From: Klebsiella sp. WP3-W18-ESBL-02
GTDB lineage: Bacteria > Pseudomonadota > Gammaproteobacteria > Enterobacterales > Enterobacteriaceae
NCBI RefSeq assembly: GCF_014168815.1
Contig: NZ_AP021972.1
Span: 2,976,001 to 3,040,000 of the forward strand
Direction: 5' to 3'
DNA length: 64,000 bases
Position 1 is the first letter of the stretch. Each line of letters opens with the position of its first letter. A program made the position numbers and the translations under genes. Below the pieces are notes generated by a model. The model had not been told where the DNA came from. It was given only the letters and a program-made list of their open reading frames with translations, and ran no database searches. Positions 52,192 through 62,431 of the stretch are shown piece after piece.

Positions 52192-53013
52192 TTACAGCGA
52201 TTTCAGCAGCGCGTCGACGTAGGCTGGGACCACTTCGCTCGCCAGACCGTAATGCTTCTCCTCAAACTCGCTGCCCACCTGGCTCGGTTCAAGATTCAGC
52301 TCAACGGTATGCGCACCGTGCAGCTTCGCCTCGTGCACAAAACCCGCCGCAGGGTAGACGTGGCCAGAAGTGCCAATAGCGATAAAAATATCGGCCATCG
52401 ACAGCGCAAGATAGATATGGTCCATCTCGAACGGCATCTCGCCAAACCAGACGATATGCGGGCGCAGCGGCGCCGGGAACTGGCAGCAGTGGCAGCGGTC
52501 CTCCACCGTTAAATCCCCCGGCCAGTCGAACACCTGGCCGCTTTGGGTACAGCGCACCTTCAGCAGCTCGCCGTGCATATGCAGCACGTTGTGATTGCCC
52601 GCGCGCTCGTGCAGGTTATCGATGTTCTGCGTCACCAGCATAAAGTTCTCGCCAAGCGCCGCTTCCAGCCGGGCCAGCGCCAGGTGCGCCGCGTTGGGCG
52701 CAATCTCCGGCTGCTGAAGCTGGCGACGACGGGCATTATAGAAATGTTGCACCAGCTGCGGATCGCGCGCGTAGCCTTCCGGCGTCGCCACATCCTCAAC
52801 CTTGTGTTCTTCCCATAAGCCATCCGCCGCGCGGAAGGTCCGAATACCCGACTCTGCCGAAATCCCCGCGCCCGTAAGCACAAGTACTCTTGGTTTATCC
52901 ATCTGTTCTGGCATCACCCTGTCCGTGAAAAAAATACGCTGGCGCAGACGCTGGCGCAGTTGACGTTTATTCCGACGGAAACGGCTCAATCGATGTAAGC
53001 GGCGCGACTGCAT
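52192..53013 (-). CDS. cobB: NAD-dependent deacylase CobB (sirtuin)
   Basis: 273-aa sirtuin removing acetyl and succinyl groups from protein lysines. GAGISAESGIRTFR, QNIDNLHERAG with catalytic His in HMHGELL, zinc Cys (CHCCQ), and the YNARRR motif with Tyr and Arg that give desuccinylase activity. The basic N-terminal 37 residues (the long CobB form) are present; a shorter form from an internal Met at MDKPRVLVL is possible. Followed on the same strand by nothing for 40 bp, preceded by nagK. Confidence 0.96.
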   Translation of the reverse strand: MQSRRLHRLSRFRRNKRQLRQRLRQRIFFTDRVMPEQMDKPRVLVLTGAGISAESGIRTFRAADGLWEEHKVEDVATPEGYARDPQLVQHFYNARRRQLQQPEIAPNAAHLALARLEAALGENFMLVTQNIDNLHERAGNHNVLHMHGELLKVRCTQSGQVFDWPGDLTVEDRCHCCQFPAPLRPHIVWFGEMPFEMDHIYLALSMADIFIAIGTSGHVYPAAGFVHEAKLHGAHTVELNLEPSQVGSEFEEKHYGLASEVVPAYVDALLKSL

Positions 53014-53025
53014 ATCTACTCCATG

Positions 53026-53937
53026 TTAGTTGGTCAGATGAAGGAACGCAGCGCCGCGCATTCCCCCTGCATCGCCGTGGCGCGCGCGTTCAATACGCGG
53101 CGTGCGGGCTACAGGCAGTAAATGACGCGGTAGGCGGTGCGCTAGTCCATCGGCGATCGCTGAAAAGTTTGATAGCCCACCGCCGAGCACCAGCAGATCC
53201 GGGTCGACAATGGTCAGTATATTGCCCAGGCAGACGGCAAGCAGATCCAGGTAGCGTTCAACGTGTTCACGCGCCTTTTCATCTCCCTGCTGCCACAGGG
53301 CCACAATCTCCGGTGAAGTGAGCGACTGTTGATAAAAATGGTTATACAGCCAGGCAAACCCGCGACCGGATAAATAGTTTTCAATGCAGCCAAGCTGGCC
53401 GCAGCCGCAGCGGACGAGCGGAAAATCACGCCCCACGACTTCCAGCGCATCGACCGGCAGACGAATATGGCCAAACTCGCCGGTGATATAGCTATGCCCG
53501 GTAATCGATTTACCGTTCTGTACGATGCCGCCACCCACGCCGGTGCCGAGAATCAGCCCCATCACCAGCGGGTACTGGGTAAACTCGTCGTCCCAGGCCT
53601 CGGAGATGGCAAAGCAGTTGGCGTCGTTGTCGAGCCGTACGTCACGTTCCAGTAGCCTGCTCAGGTCCGCGCGCAGCGGGCGTCCGGTCGCCGCTGGCAC
53701 GTTCGCCGCGTACAGCGTACCGTCTTCGGTTTCCGGCATACCGGGAATACCGATACCGACAGAGCCCCGGCAGTGAAAGCGTTCGTCAGCCTCCGCCACC
53801 AGGCCGGTCACCGCCTCAAGAAAGCGTTCATAGCTCTCTGTCGGCGTCGGAATGCGTTTTTCCCACTGAAGCTGGCGCGATGAATCAAATACGCCCAGCG
53901 CGATTTTGCTGCCGCCAATGTCAAATCCATAATGCAT
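53026..53937 (-). CDS. nagK: N-acetylglucosamine kinase NagK
   Basis: 303-aa ROK-family kinase. ATP motif DIGGSKIALGVFDS, catalytic Asp in LDNDANCFA, ROK zinc motif CGCGQLGCIENYLSG. The tandem ATGATG (53940/53937) is the start; ATG 53937 gives the E. coli length. Twelve bp before cobB in the same direction, and 60 bp after lolE. Confidence 0.95.
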   Translation of the reverse strand: MHYGFDIGGSKIALGVFDSSRQLQWEKRIPTPTESYERFLEAVTGLVAEADERFHCRGSVGIGIPGMPETEDGTLYAANVPAATGRPLRADLSRLLERDVRLDNDANCFAISEAWDDEFTQYPLVMGLILGTGVGGGIVQNGKSITGHSYITGEFGHIRLPVDALEVVGRDFPLVRCGCGQLGCIENYLSGRGFAWLYNHFYQQSLTSPEIVALWQQGDEKAREHVERYLDLLAVCLGNILTIVDPDLLVLGGGLSNFSAIADGLAHRLPRHLLPVARTPRIERARHGDAGGMRGAAFLHLTN

Positions 53938-53997
53938 CATGATCAATTCCTCTAACTGACGCACGCAGCAGCAACGCCGCGTGGTCAGGACGTCAAA

Positions 53998-55241
53998 TTA
54001 CTGGCCACTCAGCACCCTCGCAGGGTCGATACGGCTGGCGCGGCGGGCGGGATACCAGCTTGCCAGCAGACTCAGCAACAGTGCCGTGACCAGCACATAA
54101 ACGACATCCAGCCAGTGCAGTTCAGACGGCAGGAAGTCGATAAAATAAATGTCACCCGACAAGAATCGGTGACCAATCAGTTTTTCAATCACGTTAATAA
54201 TGCCGGTCAGATACAGGGATGCCAGCACCCCGATAACCACACCGCAGATGCTGCCCAGCAAACCGGCCAATAAACCATACCACACGAAAATTGCGCGAAT
54301 CAGCCCGTCTTTGGCACCCAGTGTGCGCAGCACCGCAATATCGCTACTTTTATCTTTAACGGCCATCACTAACGTCGACACGATGTTGAAGCAAGCCACA
54401 CCTATCACGAGTACCATCGCCAGATACATGATCGCACGGATCATCTGGATATCGCGGTACATATAGCCGTAGGTGCCAATCCAGCTTTTGATATAGACGT
54501 AGTTATTCGTCACCTCGCCCGCGTCGCGCACCAGTTTATTGGCGTTAAACACGTCGTTCACTTTGATGGCGATACCGGAAATGCTCTCGCCCATATCGAG
54601 ATACTGCTGAGCATCCTGGAGCGGGATCATGGCGAAGCTATGGTCAAGCTGGCCGCTCAGCTGCAGAATGCCGGTCACGTGCAGACGCACGCGTTTTGGC
54701 TGCAGCAGCTTGTGTTCAGGGTTGGAGTTGGGGATCATTATCGATACCCAGTCACCGGCTTTGACCTTTAGCGCATCGGCAACGCCTTTGCCGAGAATAA
54801 TTTGCTGTTCACCGGCTTTAAAGTTGGCCCAGGCATCGGCCTGCACAAAGCGCGGTAGCGCGCTCAGTCGGGTTTCCTGCTGTGGATCCACGCCTTTAAC
54901 CTGAATCGCGCGCAGATTGCTGCCGCTCTCCACCAGACCGGTAAAGTTGATGTACGGCGCGGCGGCCTCAATGCCCCTCACCGCTTCAACTTTCGGTAAC
55001 ACGCTCTGCCAGTGGTTCCACGGCTGGTTGACCGCCTCAATTTCGCCGTGCGGTACCACCGCCAGAATGCGGTTGTTCAGCTCGCGCTCAAAGCCATTCA
55101 TCGCGCTTAGCCCGACGATCAGTACCGCTACGCCCAGCGCAATGCCAACGGTTGAGATAACGGAAATCAGCGACACCATGCCGCTGCGCCGACGCCCGCG
55201 GCTAAAGCGCAGGCCGATCAGTAACGACAGCGAAGGAGCCA

Positions 55242-55242
<1 letters not shown>
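53998..55242 (-). CDS. lolE: Lipoprotein-release permease LolE
   Basis: 414-aa inner-membrane subunit of the LolCDE complex, which extracts lipoproteins for transfer to LolA. Four helices with a large periplasmic domain after the first; FtsX-type C-terminus. Stop of lolD overlaps its ATG by one base. Same order lolC-lolD-lolE as E. coli. Confidence 0.97.
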
Positions 55243-55935
<693 letters not shown>

Positions 55936-55943
<8 letters not shown>

Positions 55944-57135
55944 AACGTAAAGCCTCAGCGGGTTGGGTGGCGGCAGCGCGCCAGGAAGGGTAAAGCGTTG
56001 ACAACAGCGCCAGGGCCATCGCCACCAGCGCAATCACGATAACCTGCAGCGGCTCGATGGCAACCGGCAGCGCCGCGCCGTCGAGGAACGCACCGATAAT
56101 CGGCATTAAATTATTGAGCTGGCTGGCCAGCAGCACGCCAAGCACCGCGCCTAACAGTGCGCCGATAATGCCCGCGCTGGCCCCCTGCACCATAAAGACG
56201 GTAAGGATCTGCCGCGGCGTCAGGCCCTGGGTTTGCAGAATAGCCACTTCGCCCTGCTTCTCCATCACCATCAGCCCCAGCGAGGTAATGATGTTAAATG
56301 CGGCAACGGCGACGATCAGGCTGAGCAGCAGGCCCATCATGTTTTTTTCCATGCGCACGGCCTGGAACAGCTCGCCTTTACGCTCGCGCCAGTCCTGCCA
56401 TTTGGTGCCTGTCGGCAGCGTTTGCTGGCTAAGGGTGTCGACCTGCAGCGGTTTATCCAGCCACAGACGCCAGCCGGTGATGTTGCCCAGCGGGTAAAGC
56501 ATCAGGCGCGAAGCGTCCTGAATGTTGACCAGCATCTGGTAACCGTCGACCTCACTGTTCGCCGCAAAGGTGCCAATTACCGTGAACAGACGCTGACTCG
56601 GCAGACGCCCCATCGGCGTGAACTGGCTGGCCGAAGGCACCATCACGCGGATTTGATCGCCGCGATTCACGCCCAGTTGGCCTGCCAGCTGTTCACCCAG
56701 GATCACGTTGTATTTGCCCGGCGCCAGGTCGGTTTGCTTAACGTTCACCAGATATGGCGTCAACGGATCTTTCTGCGCAGGGTCAATGCCCAGCATCACG
56801 CCAACCGACACGCTGCGAGCGCTTTGCAGCACGACGTCGCCGGTCGTCAGCGGTGCCACGCGGGTCACGCCCTGTAGCTTCACGCTATCCTGCGGAATTT
56901 TTTGCGGATTGAGTGAGCCCTGATCGGCGCTCAGAATGGCCTGCGGCATCAGCCCCAGGATGTTGTTTTGCAGCTCGCGTTCAAAGCCGTTCATCACCGA
57001 AAGTACGGTGACCAGCGCCATCACGCCAAGCGTAATGCCGATAGTTGACAGCCAGGAAACAAAGCGACCAAAGCGGTCCGCTGCTCGCCCGCGCATGTAG
57101 CGCAGGCCGATAAATAATGCGACAGGTTGGTACAT
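55936..57135 (-). CDS. lolC: Lipoprotein-release permease LolC
   Basis: 399-aa permease with four helices, E. coli length. Begins MYQPVALFIGLRYMRGRA. It heads the lolCDE operon. Confidence 0.97.
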
Positions 57136-57306
57136 GTAATCCGTCTGGTTGCTGATAGCAGAAGCACGAGTATATAAGCGAAAGCAGGATGGGTAAATGA
57201 CTGAACCGTAAGCGCAAGGTTGACAATTCTCCGCCGGGCGGCGACAACGTTGAAATTTTCGCCGTAACGGTTAATAGTGATGTTTTCCCTTATTAGCCGT
57301 GAATTC

Positions 57307-57933
57307 ATGATGATCCGCACCGTTCCCCCACAGATATTAGCCGCTGGCGCCCTGTTGCTGAGCCTGTTCTTACTGTATACCGGCGTCAGCGCCGCAGAAA
57401 AAGTGACCTGGCTGATGGAGGTGACGCCGGTGATTATTGTGGTCCCGCTGCTGCTGTTAACGGCAAAGCGCTACCCGCTGACGCCACTGCTGTATCTGCT
57501 GATTTTCCTGCATGCCGTCATTTTGATGGTCGGCGGCCAGTATACCTATGCGAAAGTCCCGCTGGGGTTTGAGGTGCAGGAGTGGCTGAGCCTGAGCCGT
57601 AATCCCTACGACAAACTCGGCCATTTCTTCCAGGGGCTGGTACCGGCGCTAGCGGCGCGCGAAATTCTGCTGCGCGGGCACATTGTACGCGGTGAAAAAA
57701 TGCTGGCGTTTCTGGTGTGCTGCGTGGCGCTGGCGATCAGCGCCACCTACGAGCTGATTGAATGGTGGGCGGCGCTGGCGATGGGGCAAGGCGCGGACGA
57801 TTTTCTTGGCACTCAGGGTGACCCGTGGGATACCCAGTCGGACATGTTCTGTGCGCTGCTGGGCGCATTGACGACGGTGCTGCTGCTGGCGCGCTGGCAC
57901 AGTTGCCAACTGAAATCTGCCGGATGGCGTTAG
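57307..57933 (+). CDS. yjdF: DUF2238 membrane protein YjdF
   Basis: 208-aa protein with about six helices, homologous to E. coli YjdF, a gene that in E. coli lies beside melB. Motifs YDKLGHFFQGLVPALAARE and ELIEWWAALAMGQGADDFLG identify the family. Starts at ATGATG 57307/57310; the frame further up lacks homology. Function unknown. Here it is convergent with the SemiSWEET-mel block rather than co-directional. Confidence 0.9.
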   Translation: MMIRTVPPQILAAGALLLSLFLLYTGVSAAEKVTWLMEVTPVIIVVPLLLLTAKRYPLTPLLYLLIFLHAVILMVGGQYTYAKVPLGFEVQEWLSLSRNPYDKLGHFFQGLVPALAAREILLRGHIVRGEKMLAFLVCCVALAISATYELIEWWAALAMGQGADDFLGTQGDPWDTQSDMFCALLGALTTVLLLARWHSCQLKSAGWR

Positions 57934-57981
57934 CGCTTATCCGGCCTACGGATCGAGTTGTAGGCCGGATGGCGGCGCACG
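57919..57981. repeat. REP pair after yjdF
   Basis: GCCGGATGGCGTTAGCGC...TATCCGGCCTAC, then a second unit GTAGGCCGGATGGCGGCGCACG, separated by about 10 bp, between yjdF and the SemiSWEET gene. Confidence 0.8.
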
Positions 57982-58242
57982 TTACCCGCGACGAAACTTG
58001 ATAATTAAAATCGGCAGAGCAAACACCAGCGTCAGAAAATTCGCCATGCTTACCGCCGCGTCTTCAATCATCAGGCCATAAACCAGCCACATCACCAGCC
58101 CGCAGACAAACATCACGTACATCAGCCCGGAAATACCCTGCGTGTTGCGCGTGGCGATAACCTTTATCGCCTGCGGTAAAAACGAGAGCGTGGTGAGGCT
58201 GGCGGCCAGATAACCAATCCATGACGACCATTCCATGCTCAT
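57982..58242 (-). CDS. SemiSWEET sugar transporter
   Basis: 86-aa three-helix protein of the MtN3/SWEET family: TLSFLPQAIKVIATRNTQGISG with the PQ motif in the first repeat, then two further helices (VMFVCGLVMWLVYGL and MANFLTLVFALPILI). SemiSWEETs dimerise to pass sugars, e.g. sucrose or glucose, down their gradient. Its ATG overlaps the stop of melB (ATGA at 58242-58239), so it is translated with melAB. A role in handling products of melibiose cleavage is inferred from this position only. Confidence 0.88.
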   Translation of the reverse strand: MSMEWSSWIGYLAASLTTLSFLPQAIKVIATRNTQGISGLMYVMFVCGLVMWLVYGLMIEDAAVSMANFLTLVFALPILIIKFRRG

Positions 58243-59669
58243 GCCTTTACGTCACGTGCCGTTGCCACCGCAATGGCCGGTTTCTCCGGGGTCACCGTCG
58301 GCTGCGGGACTTTGCGGTATTTATCCAGCAGCTGGATTTGAATCTTACGCAGCATATCGCCATTCAGGCGATAGAAGCGGTAATAAAGCACCAGCGTCAC
58401 GATGAAAAACAGCACCGGCAGCGCAATCATAATGAACTGCATCCCCTGAATGGTTTGCGCCGACTGCGCCACGTTAGGCGTATAGCCAATCACCCCGAGC
58501 ACCACGGCGATAAAGAATGCGGCAAACGCCGAGCCGCCTTTTACCACCATTGTTTGTACCGAATAGGCAATACTTTCACAGCGCACGTTGAGCTTATACT
58601 CGCCGTAGTCGACGGTGTCAGCCACCATAATGACCTGAAGCACCCAGAACAGCGCGGTACCGACGTTAAGGAAGATCCCTGCCAGCACAATCATCGGTGC
58701 GTTATGATAGCCCGCCAGCGCCATGGCAAATAACGCCGCGCAGCTGATAACCGGCAGCACCGATGCCCCGGCCCACAGTACCCGGCGCGAGAGCGCATTC
58801 ACCAGCCGCGGGAACAATATCAGCGTCAGTAAATTTGCCGCCCCGGCGTAGGACAGGTAATACGGGAACAGCGCCGCATCGCCAATCACGTAGGTGAAAT
58901 AGTAAATCGCAAAGCCGGTAATGATGTTTGAGGCAATGTTATAGGCCAGCGCCATACCAAGCAGACAGGAGAGCTGATCGTTTTTGTAGATCAGCGCGAC
59001 AATCCCTTTCAGCGTCAGGCGAGCGCCGTCGGCAGAGGCGTCACTATCCGAGGAAAAGACCTCATGGACATTGCGCAGCGTGACCAGGGTGGAGACGATA
59101 AAGAAGGCAATTAACACCAGCGTAAACATCTGGAAGCCAAAGCCGCGATCCGCCCCGCCGACAAATTCCACAAACGGCAGCGTAATACCCGCCGTGACGA
59201 ACCCGGCCAGGCTAGCGAAAAAGCGTGGATACGGCACCAGCTGCTCGCGTTCACGTTTATCAAGCGTAATGGTCGGTACCAGCGACCAAAAGGGAATATC
59301 CATAATGGTGTAGGTCATGCCCCACAAAATGTAGGTGACGCAGACAAACACCACCTGCGCGGTGCCTTCAAACAAATGCGCACTGAACAGCAAAAACAGT
59401 ACCAGCGAGTTCGCCAGCGTGCCGATAAAAATCCACGGTTTAAACTTCCCCCATCGCGTGCGGGTCGCGTTGACAATCCACCCCATAATCGGGTCGTTTA
59501 TCGCGTCCCAGATGCGCGCCACCAGAAAAAGCGTGCCCACGAGGCCCACCGACAGCCCCACAACATCGGTGTAGTAATACATCAGGTACATGTACACAAT
59601 ACCGATAGCGAAGTCCTTACCAAATGCCCCGAATCCGTAACTCAGTTTTGTCGTCAGAGAGATGCTCAT
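58239..59669 (-). CDS. melB: Melibiose:cation symporter MelB
   Basis: 476-aa GPH-family transporter with 12 helices. Cation-site residues Asp19, Asp55 and Asp59 are present (FGKDF, WDAINDP). Imports melibiose with sodium, lithium or protons in E. coli. Downstream of melA (93 bp gap) and coupled to the SemiSWEET gene. Confidence 0.96.
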   Translation of the reverse strand: MSISLTTKLSYGFGAFGKDFAIGIVYMYLMYYYTDVVGLSVGLVGTLFLVARIWDAINDPIMGWIVNATRTRWGKFKPWIFIGTLANSLVLFLLFSAHLFEGTAQVVFVCVTYILWGMTYTIMDIPFWSLVPTITLDKREREQLVPYPRFFASLAGFVTAGITLPFVEFVGGADRGFGFQMFTLVLIAFFIVSTLVTLRNVHEVFSSDSDASADGARLTLKGIVALIYKNDQLSCLLGMALAYNIASNIITGFAIYYFTYVIGDAALFPYYLSYAGAANLLTLILFPRLVNALSRRVLWAGASVLPVISCAALFAMALAGYHNAPMIVLAGIFLNVGTALFWVLQVIMVADTVDYGEYKLNVRCESIAYSVQTMVVKGGSAFAAFFIAVVLGVIGYTPNVAQSAQTIQGMQFIMIALPVLFFIVTLVLYYRFYRLNGDMLRKIQIQLLDKYRKVPQPTVTPEKPAIAVATARDVKA

Positions 59670-59762
59670 AGGGTAATCGGGTCGCTGTTACCAGCGCCCG
59701 CCTTCTGTAGAGTAGCAAAAGGTAACGCGCCGGATACATTGCCCGGCGCAGTGTCATTTTGA

Positions 59763-61118
59763 TTAATGATGCAGCCAGGCTGGCAACCAGTCGCCGTGGG
59801 CAGCAATCAGGTCATCCACCAGCGCATAAATCTCCTCAATACCCAGCACGGCGGCGGTATGCGGGTCCATCATTGCCGCATGGTAAACACGATCGCGGTT
59901 TTCCGTCAGAATGGCTTCCGTGAGCAGCGTCTGCACGTTGATGTTGGTCTGCATCATCGCCGCCAGGTGCGCAGGTATCGCCCCGACTTTGGTTGGCTGG
60001 ATCCCGTTAGCATCAACCAGACAAGCCACTTCCACGCAGCTGCCCTGCGGCAGGTTATCAATCAGCCCGTCATTGCGCACGTTGCCATAAATGACGCTGG
60101 GCTCACCGGTCCACAGCGCGTTCATAATGGTGCTGGCGTACTCGCGCGACGGTTTAATATCAATGCGATCGGCGCGTTTGTACTCCTCCAGCTCCTTATG
60201 CCAGTTCGCCACCTGCTCAACGCAGCGTTTCGGGTACTCATCCAGCGGAACGCGGTAGCGCGCAATGAGATCTTCCCGCCCGGGTTTGATAAACCACGGG
60301 GTATATTCCGCAAAGTGTTCAGACGACTCGGTGACGAAGTAGCCCAGCTTTTTGAACATTTCATAGCGCACGATGTTCTGGCAACGCGTATTTCCATGAA
60401 TATTCGGCTTAGGCGCCTGCCCGGCCTCATAGGCAGCCAGCAGCTCAGGGTACAGATTGACGTAGCGGCCATCGGCCGTTTTACGCTCCAGCTCAAGATA
60501 AAACGCCATATGGTTAATTCCGGCGCAGCGATAGCGGAGCAATGCCGGATCGATATCCAGGTCACGCGCCAGCTCTTCCGCCGTTCCCTGTACGGAGTGA
60601 CATAACCCAACCTGTTTGATATGCGGATAGCGGGCATACATCGCCCACGTGTTCATCGCCATCGGGTTGACGTAGTTCAGCATGGTGGCATCCGGACACA
60701 GTTCGCTCATATCCTCACAAATCTGCCACAAATGCGGGATCGTACGCAGCGCGCGCATGATGCCGCCGGGGCCAAGGGTATCGGCGATCGTCTGTTCCAG
60801 ACCGTGGCGCTTACAAACCTCAAAGTCGGTGACGGTGCACGGCTCGTAGCCGCCAATCTGGAAGGCGACGACCACGAAATCAGCCCCCTGCAGCGCAACG
60901 CGCTGGTCGGTGTGGCAGGTAATATGGCCGGATGCGCCGGCGGAATCCATCAGCTTGCGCACCACGATATGCGACTCTTCCAGCCGCGTTTCGTCGATAT
61001 CCATCAGCGCGATATGCGCCGACTTCAGCGCCTCGCGGTGGAACACGTCGCCGAGGATATTCTTAACAAAAATGGTGGAACCGGCGCCGATAAAGGTAAT
61101 TTTTGGTGCTGTCATCAT
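59763..61118 (-). CDS. melA: Alpha-galactosidase MelA (GH4)
   Basis: 451-aa NAD- and manganese-dependent GH4 enzyme, E. coli length and nearly identical in sequence; NAD motif GAGSTIF at the N-terminus, metal-binding Cys/His in the LCHSVQGT and GINHMAFYL segments. Cleaves melibiose to galactose and glucose in the cytoplasm. First gene of melAB-SemiSWEET, divergent from melR. Confidence 0.97.
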   Translation of the reverse strand: MMTAPKITFIGAGSTIFVKNILGDVFHREALKSAHIALMDIDETRLEESHIVVRKLMDSAGASGHITCHTDQRVALQGADFVVVAFQIGGYEPCTVTDFEVCKRHGLEQTIADTLGPGGIMRALRTIPHLWQICEDMSELCPDATMLNYVNPMAMNTWAMYARYPHIKQVGLCHSVQGTAEELARDLDIDPALLRYRCAGINHMAFYLELERKTADGRYVNLYPELLAAYEAGQAPKPNIHGNTRCQNIVRYEMFKKLGYFVTESSEHFAEYTPWFIKPGREDLIARYRVPLDEYPKRCVEQVANWHKELEEYKRADRIDIKPSREYASTIMNALWTGEPSVIYGNVRNDGLIDNLPQGSCVEVACLVDANGIQPTKVGAIPAHLAAMMQTNINVQTLLTEAILTENRDRVYHAAMMDPHTAAVLGIEEIYALVDDLIAAHGDWLPAWLHH

Positions 61119-61196
61119 GACTCTCCCGAACAGTATTGGACACCTTCATGGTGGCACGCGCCTGGTACAGAAAACTTCCACCTTCCACAATGAGCA

Positions 61197-61250
61197 TTCC
61201 CATAAACTCAGATCCTCTGCGGGAAGGCAAATAATCTGAGTTTATGGGAA
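61197..61250. promoter_or_regulatory. 17-bp perfect inverted repeat, candidate MelR sites
   Basis: TTCCCATAAACTCAGAT (61197-61213) and its exact reverse complement (61234-61250), 20 bp apart, in the melR-melA intergenic region. MelR is known to bind several 18-bp sites here in E. coli, some in inverted orientation; that these are two such sites is inference. Confidence 0.7.
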
Positions 61251-61387
61251 CAAATAGGCAAAAAAGCAGAGTATCCGGCCCTTTTTTGAGTCTATTCTTA
61301 TGAGTAACGGTGGCTTTTGCGTCCTGCTTCCCGGTTTAAAAGCCGCCGCGATGGCATGATTCTGATAAATCAGGAAATGGAGCAATC

Positions 61388-62314
61388 ATGAGCAGCGAAC
61401 CGATAGTCTTTCTTCCTCCCGACCCGCACATGTGTAACGGCGATGAAAAACAGACCCGCAGCCCGCTGTCGCTTTACTCCGAATACCAGCGGCTGGACGT
61501 TGAGCTGCGCCCGCCTCACGCCATGCCCGCCAGCCACTGGCACGGGCAGGTTGAGGTCAACGTCCCGTTCGACGGCGATGTGGAATACCTGATTAACAAC
61601 GAAGTGGTGCAGATAAAACAGGGGCACATCACCCTGTTCTGGGCCTGTACGCCGCACCAGCTAACCCGCCCCGGTAGCTGTAAACAGATGGCCATTTTCA
61701 GCCTGCCTATGCATCTGTTTCTCTCCTGGCCTTTGGACCGGGAACTGGTCAATCACGTGACGCATGGTATGGTGATTAAATCACCGGCTACCCAGCAGCT
61801 CAGCACTTTTGAAGTGATGCGCTGGCAGCAGGAAATCAGCAGCCCCAACGAGCAAATTCGCCAGCTGGCGATCGACGAAATCGCCCTGATGCTCAAACGC
61901 TTTAGCCTTTCCGGCTGGCAGCCGATCCTGCTGAACAAAACTTCACGCACCCACAAAAACAGCGTCTCGCGCCACGCGCAGTTTTATGTCAGCCAGATGC
62001 TGGGCTTTATTGCCGACAACTACGATCAGGCGCTGACGATCAACGACGTCGCCGAACACGTGAAGCTTAACGCTAACTACGCAATGGGCATCTTCCAACG
62101 CGTCATGCAGCTCACGCTGAAGCAATACATTACCGCCATGCGCATCAACCACGTGCGTGCGCTGCTCAGCGATACCGATAAAACCATTATCGACGTTGCC
62201 ATGACCGCCGGGTTCCGCTCGAGCAGTCGTTTTTACAGTACCTTCAGTAAATTTGTCGGCATGTCGCCGCAGCAATACCGCAAGCTCAGCCAGCAGAGAC
62301 GGCAAATGATCTGA
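61388..62314 (+). CDS. melR: Melibiose regulator MelR
   Basis: 308-aa AraC-family activator of melAB. Cupin sugar domain (SHWHGQVEVNVPFDGD) and C-terminal double helix-turn-helix (DVAEHVKLNANYAMG and DVAMTAGFRSSSRFYSTF). The first 14 residues differ from E. coli MelR and are slightly longer. Divergent from melA, as in E. coli. Confidence 0.96.
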   Translation: MSSEPIVFLPPDPHMCNGDEKQTRSPLSLYSEYQRLDVELRPPHAMPASHWHGQVEVNVPFDGDVEYLINNEVVQIKQGHITLFWACTPHQLTRPGSCKQMAIFSLPMHLFLSWPLDRELVNHVTHGMVIKSPATQQLSTFEVMRWQQEISSPNEQIRQLAIDEIALMLKRFSLSGWQPILLNKTSRTHKNSVSRHAQFYVSQMLGFIADNYDQALTINDVAEHVKLNANYAMGIFQRVMQLTLKQYITAMRINHVRALLSDTDKTIIDVAMTAGFRSSSRFYSTFSKFVGMSPQQYRKLSQQRRQMI

Positions 62315-62431
62315 AACCCGAACGCCCCGCACTTTCAGCGGTTGCACTCCCGCCGCCATCACGGATAATAAGTACAGCAAATTTATATTATTACCGTGAA
62401 ATTACGGCCTTCTGGAGAACGTGCGCTGACT

